Below are positions 39,132 through 48,345 of a DNA stretch of 64,000 nt, piece by piece. The stretch lies in the NCBI RefSeq assembly GCF_023634645.1, contig NZ_JAMKMR010000001.1, positions 124,001 through 188,000 of the forward strand, read 5' to 3'. The notes under the pieces are model-generated. The model ran no database searches. It saw only the letters and a list, made by a program, of their open reading frames with translations, and was not told where the DNA came from. Positions within the stretch are counted from its first letter, which is position 1. Each line of letters starts with the position of its first letter. The translations under genes were made by a program, and so were the position numbers. This DNA comes from Vibrio sinus (GTDB lineage Bacteria > Pseudomonadota > Gammaproteobacteria > Enterobacterales > Vibrionaceae).

Positions 39132-39572
39132 ATGAAAAGAATTACCCAAGTTAGCGCCGTACTTTCACTTATGGTGAGTTTTTCGATTTACGCTAAGCCC
39201 GTCGTTGAAATGTATAAATCACCGAGCTGCACTTGTTGTGAAGAATGGGCCAATATTATGCAAAACAAGGGCTACAACGTTGAGCTTCAACCCACAAACA
39301 ATTGGCATAACGTTAAAAAAAGTTTCGGTATGCCAAGTAAGCTCGTCTCTTGCCACACCGCTGTTATTGATGGTTATATGATTGAAGGGCACGTGCCAGA
39401 AAAAGACATCGCTAAATTGCTGGCAGAAAAGCCAAGCGATATCGTCGGCCTGTCAGCACCAGGGATGCCTCAGCATTCACCTGGTATGGCGGCACCTGGC
39501 CAAGCGTATCAAGGTTTTGACGTCATAGCTTTTGATAGATCAGGTGCCACACGCAACTTTAGTCTATATTAA
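39132..39572 (+). CDS. DUF411 metal-binding protein
   Basis: A 146-residue periplasmic protein of the DUF411 family, associated with copper resistance. The signal peptide ends near AKPVV; the metal site is in SPSCTCCEEW (Cys33, Cys35, Cys36) with SCHT (Cys73, His74), as in the family, followed by the IEGHVPEKDIAKLL segment. A Met/His/Pro-rich loop (PGMPQHSPGMAAPG) is another copper-like feature. Probably cotranscribed with the Cys-rich gene upstream. Confidence 0.88.
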   Translation: MKRITQVSAVLSLMVSFSIYAKPVVEMYKSPSCTCCEEWANIMQNKGYNVELQPTNNWHNVKKSFGMPSKLVSCHTAVIDGYMIEGHVPEKDIAKLLAEKPSDIVGLSAPGMPQHSPGMAAPGQAYQGFDVIAFDRSGATRNFSLY

Positions 39573-39632
39573 GTAACTTAACAAGAGGCGCGCTCTACAT
39601 TGAGCGTGCCTCCGCAGGCGCTGGCTGGTGGG

Positions 39633-40625
39633 TTATTTCGTCGTTAAACCACACAAGCTTAACAGCACATGCTCCAATTCATCCCATGGGAGTAACTGTG
39701 AATCAATGACTTCTACTCTAGATTCAAAGCTCTCCAAACTCATTTCGTTTACAGATAGAACACCATTGACCAAGTTAAATGCATAACAGCCACGATTGGT
39801 ATTCATTACTGCTTTCACTCGTTCCGCGCTAATCGCGTTTAGCATTGACATGAGTGAGTCAAAATCAAATTTATGCTCAGATCCTATTAGCCAACCACAG
39901 CTGAAATAGTGTTGCCCCTTATTTTCTTTTCTAATGAAGTCTTTACCCGGCGGCAACTCAAATTTCGGCTCCAATTCCGCATGCTCTAAATGGTGGCTAT
40001 CATGAGAAGCAGACAGAACCTCCTGAGCTCGTCTCTCGATATCTAGAACTTCTAAGGGCATTTGGCCAAATTTAACCAACTTATGGAACACTTTGGCTGG
40101 AGACTGATTAGTGACCCAATCATTAAATGCGTCAATATCCTGAACGGTACATTGATCCACTTTGTTGCCTATGATCACTTCGCTTACGTCCAGCTGATCA
40201 TTAAAGTTCTGGTTAGTTGTGTATTTCTCAACACTGAGATTTCTCGGATCAACAAAAGCGATCGTCGCTTTAAGGTCGACGTAGCGGGTGTACTGTTCTG
40301 AAGTCAATACCGCCATAACCTGTTTAGGGTGTCCAAGGCCAGTTGGCTCGATGAGCAGTCTATCTGGTTGAGTTCTTAACAAAGCATTAATACCCACAGA
40401 CATTGGTACACCTGCTGTACAACACATACAGCCGCCAGGAACTTCTTTAATTAACGCGCCTTGTTCAGACATAAGCGCACCATCGATGCCTATTTCGCCA
40501 AATTCATTGACAAGCACGGCCCACTTTTCCTGCTCTGGCTTTTGCTTGAGTAAATCCAAAATAGCTGTCGTTTTTCCCGAACCTAAGAAGCCGGTGATGA
40601 TATTAGTCGGAACCTTTTTTGACAT
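39633..40625 (-). CDS. COG0523 family GTPase metal chaperone (YjiA/CobW-like)
   Basis: A 330-residue P-loop GTPase of the G3E group, thought to deliver metals, mostly zinc or cobalt. The P-loop GFLGSGKTT (12-20), the metal site GGCMCCTAG (Cys66, Cys68, Cys69), EPTGLGHP and NKVD are all present. A C-terminal domain (about 220-330) is divergent. ATG at 40625 beginning MSKKVPTN is used; an in-frame start at 40658 lacks family support. A hairpin with T-run lies upstream at 40761. Confidence 0.85.
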   Translation of the reverse strand: MSKKVPTNIITGFLGSGKTTAILDLLKQKPEQEKWAVLVNEFGEIGIDGALMSEQGALIKEVPGGCMCCTAGVPMSVGINALLRTQPDRLLIEPTGLGHPKQVMAVLTSEQYTRYVDLKATIAFVDPRNLSVEKYTTNQNFNDQLDVSEVIIGNKVDQCTVQDIDAFNDWVTNQSPAKVFHKLVKFGQMPLEVLDIERRAQEVLSASHDSHHLEHAELEPKFELPPGKDFIRKENKGQHYFSCGWLIGSEHKFDFDSLMSMLNAISAERVKAVMNTNRGCYAFNLVNGVLSVNEMSLESFESRVEVIDSQLLPWDELEHVLLSLCGLTTK

Positions 40626-40760
40626 GGTGAATACCTTTCGTACTAACTTGGCGCCCATGTATACGAGATATCAAGCGCTACAACGTTTTGAGGAATCAAT
40701 TTCCCAACAAGATACTGATAGCAAACCATTAGCTCAATAACTTTTTAGGTATAAACACAA

Positions 40761-40786
40761 AAGGCGCGCCTACCTTGGCGCGCCTT
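40761..40786 (-). terminator. Strong hairpin upstream of the COG0523 gene
   Basis: AAGGCGCGCC and GGCGCGCCTT form a perfect 10-bp stem over a 6-nt loop. On the minus strand it is followed by TTTTGTGTTT, as a terminator or attenuator for transcripts coming from the right. It lies 135 bp before the COG0523 start. Confidence 0.7.
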
Positions 40787-40794
40787 CCACCTCG

Positions 40795-40836
40795 TTACTC
40801 AATCGTGAGTTCGCGAATCAACTTTGCATTTACCAT
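40795..40836 (-). CDS. Possible 13-residue peptide
   Basis: ATG to TAA encodes MVNAKLIRELTIE. It has no clear ribosome site. Listed because it lies between the 12-residue leader ORF at 40863 and the hairpin at 40761. It may be chance. Confidence 0.2.
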   Translation of the reverse strand: MVNAKLIRELTIE

Positions 40837-40862
40837 GCTGAACAAAAACGAGGATATAATTT

Positions 40863-40901
40863 TTATCTTTCAATCTTTCCTAATTGTAAGTAGGGAGACA
40901 T
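40863..40901 (-). CDS. Possible 12-residue leader peptide with strong ribosome site
   Basis: ACGGAGG five bases before ATG gives a near-ideal ribosome site, and the ORF reads MSPYLQLGKIER and stops. It lies 77 bp before the hairpin that could terminate transcription ahead of the COG0523 gene. This is the arrangement of an attenuator, or alternatively a small RNA with a translated peptide. Function is not established. Confidence 0.35.
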   Translation of the reverse strand: MSPYLQLGKIER

Positions 40902-41200
40902 TATTTCCTCCGTGCGAGTCGGCTCTGATATTCCCTACCCTTTAAATATGGACCATATAAGGAAAAACTCAAGTTATTCACAAAAATTATCTTTCGATTT
41001 CGGAATCATAAATTACAGATAAAAAACGCTATAATTGGTACGCTATCTATCACTGATAAAGACTAAGTTTTACCAATAACGAAATAAATAAATGTCAAAT
41101 TTGAAAATCAAATTTTCAACTTTATCTCTGTCCGATAATAGTTTCAACGGTATAATCTACAACCCAATATTTGTAATCTAACCATAAGGCCCAAACACCA

Positions 41201-42589
41201 ATGACAAAAAGAGAGAAATTCATGCAATCGTTACTCGCAAGCGTTCCCAGAGATGCGGTTAACCAATTTCTCTCGAAAGAAAAAACACCATTATCTGTGA
41301 TGTTTATGTCGCTTCTTGTCGGTATACTGACAGGACTCATTGGCACCCTATTTCAACTTGGTGTGCATTTTATCGCCGACTCTCGTACCTCTTGGCTGCG
41401 AGATAAAATCGGTCATTCCGTTCCTCTTTGGTTAGCTGCCTTTGCTATCAGTGCTTTATTGGCTGTCATTGGTTATTACTTAGTTCATCGCTTCGCACCT
41501 GAAGCTTCTGGTTCTGGCATTCAAGAAATTGAAGGTGCAATGGATGGGATTCGTCCAATGCGCTGGTGGCGAGTTATCCCAGTTAAGTTCCTCGGTGGAC
41601 TTGGCACATTGGGCTCGGGCATGGTCTTGGGTAGAGAAGGGCCCACCGTACAAATGGGCGGTGCCATCGGGCGAATGATTTCAGATATCTTTAGAATCAA
41701 AAATGAAGACACGAGTCATTCGCTTCTTGCAGCTGGCGCTGCAGGCGGCCTCGCTGCCGCGTTTAACGCCCCACTGGCTGGGATTATGTTCGTCATTGAA
41801 GAAATGAGACCCCAGTTCCGCTACTCGTTAATTTCAATACGAACCGTCATCATTTCATCTGTCACGGCAACTATCGTATTTCGCGCTATCATGGGGCAAG
41901 GGGCGGTCATTACTATCCCCCAATATCACGCTCCGGAGCTGTTCTCTCTGTTTTTGTTTTTGCTATTGGGTGCGCTATTTGGTGTGTTCGGCGTCATTTT
42001 CAACCGTTTAGTCACCTTGTTCCAAGATATGTTTGCACGTGTCCATAAAAACGGTCGTAAACGATTTTTGTTTGTTGGAGCAATGCTTGGCGGATGTTTT
42101 GGTATCACATTACTCTATATACCTCAGTTAGCCGGAGATGGTACAGAGTTAATCCGAACCATTACTGACGGTGGGTTCACTGCATCTATCCTACTGCTTA
42201 TCTTCATTGGTCGTATCTTAACAACCATGTTGTGTTTTGGCTCTGGAGCACCAGGTGGTATTTTTGCGCCGATGCTCGCTTTAGGCACTTTATTTGGTTA
42301 CGCTTTTGGCCTAGCTGCACATAGCGTTCTGCCGGAACTGGACATCGCACCTGGGATGTTTGCCATAGCAGGAATGGGAGCGCTGTTTGCTGCAACGGTA
42401 AGAGCACCGATCACAGGGATACTGTTGGTTATAGAGATGACAAGTAACTACCATTTAATACTTCCTCTTGTCACCACTTGTCTAGGTGCCGTTGTCTTTG
42501 CACAATGGCTCGGTGGAGAGCCTATTTATAGTCAGCTGCTACGCAGAACCCTAAAAGCCGAGAAGTTAAGACAAGAAGAATTTTCTTAA
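41201..42589 (+). CDS. clcA: Chloride/proton antiporter ClcA
   Basis: A 462-residue CLC transporter. The selectivity motifs GSGIQEIEG (104-112), GREGPTVQ (144-151) and GGIFAPMLALG are present. Gating glutamate E146 and proton glutamate E201 correspond to E148 and E203 of E. coli ClcA; the tyrosine segment near the end is also seen. It exchanges two chloride for one proton and helps extreme acid resistance in the inner membrane. ATG at 41201 is supported by AAGG upstream. A good terminator follows. Confidence 0.95.
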   Translation: MTKREKFMQSLLASVPRDAVNQFLSKEKTPLSVMFMSLLVGILTGLIGTLFQLGVHFIADSRTSWLRDKIGHSVPLWLAAFAISALLAVIGYYLVHRFAPEASGSGIQEIEGAMDGIRPMRWWRVIPVKFLGGLGTLGSGMVLGREGPTVQMGGAIGRMISDIFRIKNEDTSHSLLAAGAAGGLAAAFNAPLAGIMFVIEEMRPQFRYSLISIRTVIISSVTATIVFRAIMGQGAVITIPQYHAPELFSLFLFLLLGALFGVFGVIFNRLVTLFQDMFARVHKNGRKRFLFVGAMLGGCFGITLLYIPQLAGDGTELIRTITDGGFTASILLLIFIGRILTTMLCFGSGAPGGIFAPMLALGTLFGYAFGLAAHSVLPELDIAPGMFAIAGMGALFAATVRAPITGILLVIEMTSNYHLILPLVTTCLGAVVFAQWLGGEPIYSQLLRRTLKAEKLRQEEFS

Positions 42590-42605
42590 ACATCGACCAA
42601 ATTCT

Positions 42606-42645
42606 AAAAAGTATCTCCTCTACTCACATGGAGATACTTTTTTAC
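42606..42645 (+). terminator. Terminator after clcA
   Basis: AAAAAGTATCTCC and GGAGATACTTTTTT form a long stem over an 11-nt loop, ending in a T run. Confidence 0.9.
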
Positions 42646-42709
42646 TATTTGTCTTGTTACCATCAAAGACTCTTCCATTTGGTCAAGCTGAGTAATCGGA
42701 GTACAGCCC

Positions 42710-43663
42710 TTGAACTGGAGACGGATAACCAGATATAAACATGTTCCCCCCTCTCAAGCGTCGTTAGCATTAGGTATTATCGCACTAGGACAAGCGTGGA
42801 CCCTTTATGTGCCTTCCATAGGCACCGTCGTCCGGCCATACATGGCAGCCGTAGGAGCACTCATTCTATTGCCAGTGCTACTCAAATATCTCACCAGCTA
42901 TAAAACCTTCATTGTAGAGATTAGGCACCCGTTAAATGGCAGTTTATTGGCACCAATGAGCATGTCTTTATTGGTATTGTGTGATTACCTTGCGGTGATA
43001 TCACCCAGCATCGCCTACCCCATCTGGTTCATGGCGATTTTGCTACACCTAACCATGATGATACTGTTCTTTGCTTTTCAACTATCACAATTCAAAATAT
43101 CTAACATCGCACCAAGCTGGTTTTTGTACCCAGTCGGGTTGATCAGCAGCTCTTTGGCCGGAACTAAATTCGGCCATGACGTGTTTTCCGATTCTCTGGT
43201 GAATGTCTGTATTACCATTTACTTTTTTATGCTGCCACTGGTGTTGTACCGGCTCGTGTTCGAAGGCGACTTACCCAAAAATGCACGTCCAACCATTGCT
43301 ATCATGGCTGCACCAATCAACCTGACGCTTGCCAGCTACCTAGTTAACTTTTCTGAACCTGATCCTATACTTACAGGCGCATTAGCGGGTATCGCCATCA
43401 CCATGACGTTACTTATCTACCTATGCTACTTCAAGCTGCTCAGGTTAGATTTCCAACCTTCCATCGCCTCCGTCACCTTCCCTTCAGTAATCAGTGCGAT
43501 TGCCATGTACAGGCTGACATCATTTTTCGAAATCTACTATCCACATTGGCATTGGCTTCACCGATTTGGCTACATCGAACTTACCGTGGCTACTGTACTC
43601 GTTGCCTGGATATCGATGCGATATGTCACCATGTATTGGCCCGAAGTTTATCGAAAGCATTGA
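42710..43663 (+). CDS. TDT-family membrane transporter (TehA/SLAC1-like)
   Basis: A 317-residue protein with about ten membrane segments and the composition of the tellurite-resistance/dicarboxylate transporter (TehA, SLAC1) family. It has a short N-terminus (MNWRRITRYKHVPPSQASLALG) and repeated helix pairs; FEIYYP and HWLHRFGYIEL lie at the C-terminus. GGAG is eight bases before a TTG at 42710, and no ATG start fits better. The substrate is unknown. It lies between clcA and cqsA without evident coupling. Confidence 0.7.
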   Translation: MNWRRITRYKHVPPSQASLALGIIALGQAWTLYVPSIGTVVRPYMAAVGALILLPVLLKYLTSYKTFIVEIRHPLNGSLLAPMSMSLLVLCDYLAVISPSIAYPIWFMAILLHLTMMILFFAFQLSQFKISNIAPSWFLYPVGLISSSLAGTKFGHDVFSDSLVNVCITIYFFMLPLVLYRLVFEGDLPKNARPTIAIMAAPINLTLASYLVNFSEPDPILTGALAGIAITMTLLIYLCYFKLLRLDFQPSIASVTFPSVISAIAMYRLTSFFEIYYPHWHWLHRFGYIELTVATVLVAWISMRYVTMYWPEVYRKH

Positions 43664-43941
43664 TGGCTTTTTCAACAATTTTGCGAACTGCTGTCCAAAA
43701 ATTAACTTTTTATTGAAATCACCTTATATAGTGATTAATTATTGTGCTTTCAACAAGTTAACTTATAACGCACACACTTGCATAAGCGTAATTAATAGAA
43801 ATATTATTAATAATAACTTGTTTTATCTTTGCCTTACAACGCAAAAAAATAATATTTCCCCCTCGCTTAATTATCCATTTTATTTCATATATTGCATGTC
43901 AGCTGGCTTTGCATATTAAGAATTAAAAAAGGATAGGATTT

Positions 43942-45123
43942 ATGAATACCCTAAACCATTACCCACGTTTACCGGATTTCATCGAAAGCAAGCTCAATTT
44001 TTACATAGAAGACCTTATTCAATCGAACCAGAACGGTAAACACCTTGTGTTAGGAAAACGGCCAGGGCCCGAAGATATTGTGTTGCAAAGTAATGATTAC
44101 TTGGACTTGTCTAATCATCATGAGATTGTTAACGCACATGTGGAAGCGATCAGAGCGAAACAAGATTCGCCATTTATGTCAGGTATTTTTTTACAAGATG
44201 AAGAATCCAAACCCGATGTTGAGACCAAATTAGCCAACTTTACCGGATTCTCTTCATGCTTACTGTCACAGTCAGGATGGAGTGCGAACACTGCGCTACT
44301 CCAAACAATCTGCGATGAAGATACCAATGTCTACATCGACTTTTTTGCCCATATGTCGATGTGGGAAGGCGCTAGAATTGCTGGGGCAAACCTCCATCCC
44401 TTTATGCACAATAACATTCGGCATTTGACTAAACTGCTGAAGAGGAATGGGCCTGGCGTCGTACTTGTGGATTCAATTTACAGCACTATCGGCACATTGG
44501 CACCACTAGAAGAACTCATCTGCGTAGCGAAAGAGTTTGACTGTGCAGTGTTGATCGATGAGTCTCACTCTCTTGGCACACATGGATACAGAGGGGCCGG
44601 GCTTTTGAACGAAATGGGCTTAACGAAAAAAGTCGACTTTATGACGGCGAGCTTAGCCAAAACTTTTGCCTACCGAGCAGGAGCAATCTGGTGTAACAAC
44701 CAAATCAACGAATGTATCCCATTTGTCGCGTACCCAGCCATTTTTAGTTCTGCCATGCTTCCCTATGAACTGGAGCGTCTATCTAAGACGTTATCAGTGA
44801 TAGAAAAGAGCGATGATCGCAGAGATGCCTTGGTACAAAAAGCAAACTACTTCAAAACATCATTAAGGGAGATAGGCTTTACCATTCGTAGTGAATCTCA
44901 AATCGTCGCCCTCGAAACGGGTGAGGAAAGAAACACTGAGCGCGTGAGAGACTTTTTTGAAAACAATGGTGTATTTGGCGCGGTGTTCTGCCGACCTGCG
45001 ACTACACCGAATAAAAACATTTTCCGATTTTCACTGCATAGCTCTCTCACCGATACCCAGATAGACAAGATGCTAGAAGTATGTGACAAAGCCTACCACC
45101 ACCCCGACCTGTACTTTATTTAA
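43942..45123 (+). CDS. cqsA: CAI-1 autoinducer synthase CqsA
   Basis: A 393-residue PLP-dependent acyl-CoA transferase that makes CAI-1 (3-hydroxytridecan-4-one type ketone) precursors from an amino acid and acyl-CoA. It shares with V. cholerae CqsA the segments [44 protein letters not shown] and [16 protein letters not shown], with the PLP lysine K240. AAGGATAGG before ATG is a strong ribosome site. In V. cholerae cqsS is the neighbour; here it is 11.9 kb away, converging. An AT-rich leader lies upstream (43664-43941) with no gene. Confidence 0.96.
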   Translation: MNTLNHYPRLPDFIESKLNFYIEDLIQSNQNGKHLVLGKRPGPEDIVLQSNDYLDLSNHHEIVNAHVEAIRAKQDSPFMSGIFLQDEESKPDVETKLANFTGFSSCLLSQSGWSANTALLQTICDEDTNVYIDFFAHMSMWEGARIAGANLHPFMHNNIRHLTKLLKRNGPGVVLVDSIYSTIGTLAPLEELICVAKEFDCAVLIDESHSLGTHGYRGAGLLNEMGLTKKVDFMTASLAKTFAYRAGAIWCNNQINECIPFVAYPAIFSSAMLPYELERLSKTLSVIEKSDDRRDALVQKANYFKTSLREIGFTIRSESQIVALETGEERNTERVRDFFENNGVFGAVFCRPATTPNKNIFRFSLHSSLTDTQIDKMLEVCDKAYHHPDLYFI

Positions 45124-45200
45124 GTGAAGGTCTAACAAAGGACTCTAAGCCGCTTGCCCAATCCCAGTCATCTAGGTGGCTGGGATTGCTAAAACCTATC

Positions 45201-46406
45201 TTACCGAGCCTCGATTTTAGTCCGCGTGGTCAAAGAGAGAATGATTCCTGCGAAAGCCACAATAATCAATGTCCACGGCAAAGCAAATGAGTTTTCGCCG
45301 ATGAAATTCCCCGCAATGAATACCGTTACCGCCCCCATCAACAAACTTAGAAACGACAGTAGCCCTGCTGATAAAGCACTGTTAGGAGCATCAGTGAGCG
45401 CCATCATCGACCCGTTCGGCAAAATGAAGGCGATACCAATAAACAAAACAAAGGCGGGAGCAAAGATAGAATAGATATTGATTATTCCCATATAGAACAT
45501 AATTAGGACCACTAAGGAGGAACAAACAATGCAGCTGATACCAATAATCAAAAACTTCACGCCATCAATTATGTGGCTTAGTTTACTTACTGTTACCGCT
45601 CCCAAGAACAAACCAAAGGAGTTGATAAAGCTCAACTAACCAAATTGTAGCGAGTTTATACCCGTGTAACGTTGGGCTACAATGGGAGCAAAGGAGTTAA
45701 AGACATAAATAGAGCAAGAAGCGACACACACCAAAGACACGTAGCTGAAATAATTTGGCTGCATTAGAGCTTGGAAATAACCTGATAGAATTCGTCCAGC
45801 ATGAACTTTCTGGTGTTGTGTAGCAGGCAGGGTTTCCTTGAGTAAACAAACACAGCCAATCACTATTAAGTTAAATAACAATTGAAATTCAAAAGAGACC
45901 TTTAAATCGAACAATTGAGTAAGGCTACCGCCAATAAAGATGGCAACGCCAGGTAGAAAAGCCTGCATAAGCGTTAGCACTGCCAATACGCGTCGCGACT
46001 CATCATTTTTGTATACATCCGACACCATCGTCATACCCAGTACCAAACCCGAAGCTGCACCAATTGCATTGATCAGTCGGCCCCAAATTAACCACTCAAA
46101 ATTGACATTTAGAATGGCTACAAATTGCATCAAACTCCCGACTAGGGCTAACGACACCCCAATTAGGGCTGCCGGCTTCCGCCCAAAGTGGTTGGAAATG
46201 GGTCCAAATACTAGCTGGGCAATAGCATAGCCAATCAGAAATACCGACATCACCCATTCTGCTTCCGCAGGTGAAACTTGGAAAACGTGAATAATCTCTG
46301 GTAGAGATGACGCTAACAATACTGAGGCAAAAGCGGCATAGCCATAAAGAAAAATCAATAGGTATACTGGCGGAGTATATCCGCTAATTGCAGTAGTTTT
46401 ATACAT
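45201..46406 (-). pseudogene. MFS drug transporter (Bcr/CflA-like) with in-frame TAG
   Basis: The two minus-strand frames 46406-45639 and 45635-45201 are in the same phase and are separated only by TAG at 45636-45638. Together they make a 401-residue MFS protein with 12 membrane segments and the motif GPISNHFGRKPA, as in Bcr/CflA multidrug transporters. Residues next to the stop read SLQFG then LSFINSFG, where a TGG to TAG change would explain it. A single change disables the gene unless suppressed. A sequencing error cannot be excluded. Confidence 0.8.
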
Positions 46407-46549
46407 AATATGTCCTGTGAAGAAATCAATGCGGCTGAAAACTAGTCAGCGGCCGCACTGATATATAGTGTGACTTTTTCGACCGATAACTGATTTCAGG
46501 TATGGATAAACCCAACCGAATGGATTGCGTATATTTTTGAAAGATATTA

Positions 46550-46975
46550 TTAGTTAGATAGGTTATGTTTTTGAGCATCTAGAACTCGCTGGTAGCATGC
46601 GACCAGTTTCTGCTCATCTTCATAAACTTTATAGCGCGTTATCTTTTCGTCTTCGATATCGAAAAAACAAACGACATCCGATTCATACACCTCACCCGTG
46701 GCAAGAAACTTGAATTTTAGATAAGCGACTTCGATGACCTGGATATTGTTGTACGGGAAAATGGAATGGGTATGCCAAGCTATAAGCTGACATTCTTTGC
46801 CAATATTTTTCAAATGTTGAAGTATTGCTTCTTTTCCTTTGTGGACACCACTCCAGCTCCCACCCGCATTGTCTGTATTCCATATGGCATCATCGGCAAC
46901 TAAACCCAAGGCTGCTGGAATTTCCTTTTGTTTAAAATATTCACGATATTGCTTAACTAATTCGACATTTTTCAT
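46550..46975 (-). CDS. NTF2/SnoaL-like protein
   Basis: A 141-residue SnoaL-like protein of the NTF2 fold, predicted as a small cytosolic polyketide/ketosteroid isomerase-like or binding domain. Features are the helix MKNVELVKQYREYFKQKEI, then DDAIWNTDNAGGSWSGVHKGKEAIL and FFDIEDEKITRYKVYEDEQ. Divergent from the LysR gene at 47075, likely its target. The reaction is unknown. Confidence 0.75.
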   Translation of the reverse strand: MKNVELVKQYREYFKQKEIPAALGLVADDAIWNTDNAGGSWSGVHKGKEAILQHLKNIGKECQLIAWHTHSIFPYNNIQVIEVAYLKFKFLATGEVYESDVVCFFDIEDEKITRYKVYEDEQKLVACYQRVLDAQKHNLSN

Positions 46976-47074
46976 AATATGAACGCTCCAAATAATTTGT
47001 ATTGATTATTGTATCTACATCTGTTTCCCTGTGAATAATCAACAATTCAATTCAGAATTACGCTGGAGGTAATA

Positions 47075-47947
47075 ATGAAACCGTGGCAGGGAGTCTACGA
47101 ATTCGTCGCTGTGGCCCAAAGACTAAGCTTTAAACAAGCCGCAGAGGAACTGTCAATCTCACCCGCACAAATTAGCCGTCAAATAAATGCCCTTGAACAA
47201 AGGCTAGGAGTAAAGCTTCTTTATCGCTCAACACGTCAGGTTAGTCTCACTGAGTCTGGTACTACGTACTACGAATACTGCCGTGAAGTTATTGAACAGC
47301 TAGAAGAAGCCGAGCGTATAGTAACTCAAGAGCAAGAAGAGCCAAGAGGACAGCTAAGGATCACAGCGCCACCAGCCTATGGTGAACAAGTGATTTCCCC
47401 ACTACTCAACAAACTGGCGCTGCAATACCCCCAGCTTAAGATTTGGCTTCAACTAACGAATCGTCAGATAGATTTGGTTCAAGAGCGATTCGATCTTGCC
47501 ATACGCATCGGGTCGCTAAACGATTCAAATATGATAGCTCGCCGTCTATCCGATCGCAGCTTAAATCTCGTTGCCTCACCAAAATATTTGGAATGTCACG
47601 GTAAGCCTAGTTCCATTGAGCAACTCAACACCCATGCTGCTCTGACTCGCTTCAATCAGTCATGGCGCTTTACCCTCGGGGAAAGAGAACATAGCTACAA
47701 GCTGCAAGGCAAAATTTGTAGTGATAGCGGTCAAGCCCTTCTTAACGCTACATTGCAAGGCCTTGGGATCGCCCAGTTACCTAGTTACTATGTTGATAAC
47801 TACATTCGAAATGGTGAGTTAGTGACACTTCTTGAGGATCATCAACCACCAGTAGAAGGGATTTGGGCCATATACCCTCACAATCGGCAACTATCAGCGA
47901 AAGTAAAGAAAGCGGTAGAGCTATTTCTGTCTCATTTAAGTAAATAG
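47075..47947 (+). CDS. LysR-family transcriptional regulator
   Basis: A 290-residue LysR regulator. The HTH lies at about 8-60 (FVAVAQRLSFKQAAEELSISPAQISRQINALE), followed by the LysR effector domain. Divergent by about 100 bp from the NTF2-like gene, and near the broken MFS gene on the same side; these may have formed a regulated unit. TGGAGG before ATG marks the start. Confidence 0.88.
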   Translation: MKPWQGVYEFVAVAQRLSFKQAAEELSISPAQISRQINALEQRLGVKLLYRSTRQVSLTESGTTYYEYCREVIEQLEEAERIVTQEQEEPRGQLRITAPPAYGEQVISPLLNKLALQYPQLKIWLQLTNRQIDLVQERFDLAIRIGSLNDSNMIARRLSDRSLNLVASPKYLECHGKPSSIEQLNTHAALTRFNQSWRFTLGEREHSYKLQGKICSDSGQALLNATLQGLGIAQLPSYYVDNYIRNGELVTLLEDHQPPVEGIWAIYPHNRQLSAKVKKAVELFLSHLSK

Positions 47948-48345
47948 AGACATAACATCATATGTTGTATTGTCCTTGTCGGAGGGAAAGATCGCTGTTG
48001 TTCTTAAAACTGCCAATTTCAGCCATTTCTTCAGCTCAAGTTTGATCACTTTTTTACTTATTCATGAACAAAACCAAGTTAGAGCTTCTGCTTAATTTAG
48101 AAAACTACGGATAACCATTTGTATAGAAAACAACCAACTATTTCACATTTTTTAGCATACACCATAAATTTGACAAGCAACGCACCTTTCTGGTTTCGGC
48201 GTTTTTCTCCACCGGGATTCTAATTTCTGGCATAGCCTGTCAATTCTTGTGCAAACACCTTAATTGATGAATTATTGAACTATACTGATGGTACACTCAA
48301 TAAGGGTTTTGTGTGTAAAACTGTTCGATGTTTTGGGGGTATGCC
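47948..48345. other. Intergenic region before the repeat-protein gene
   Basis: No gene is seen in these 398 bp. AT-rich blocks lie at 48030-48190; the promoter of the downstream gene should be near 48250-48320. No repeat or RNA was recognised. Confidence 0.5.

Noticed and set aside
43566-43919. 117-codon frame between the TDT gene and cqsA
   Set aside because: Overlaps the end of the TDT gene, lacks a ribosome site and runs through AT-rich leader; no family features.
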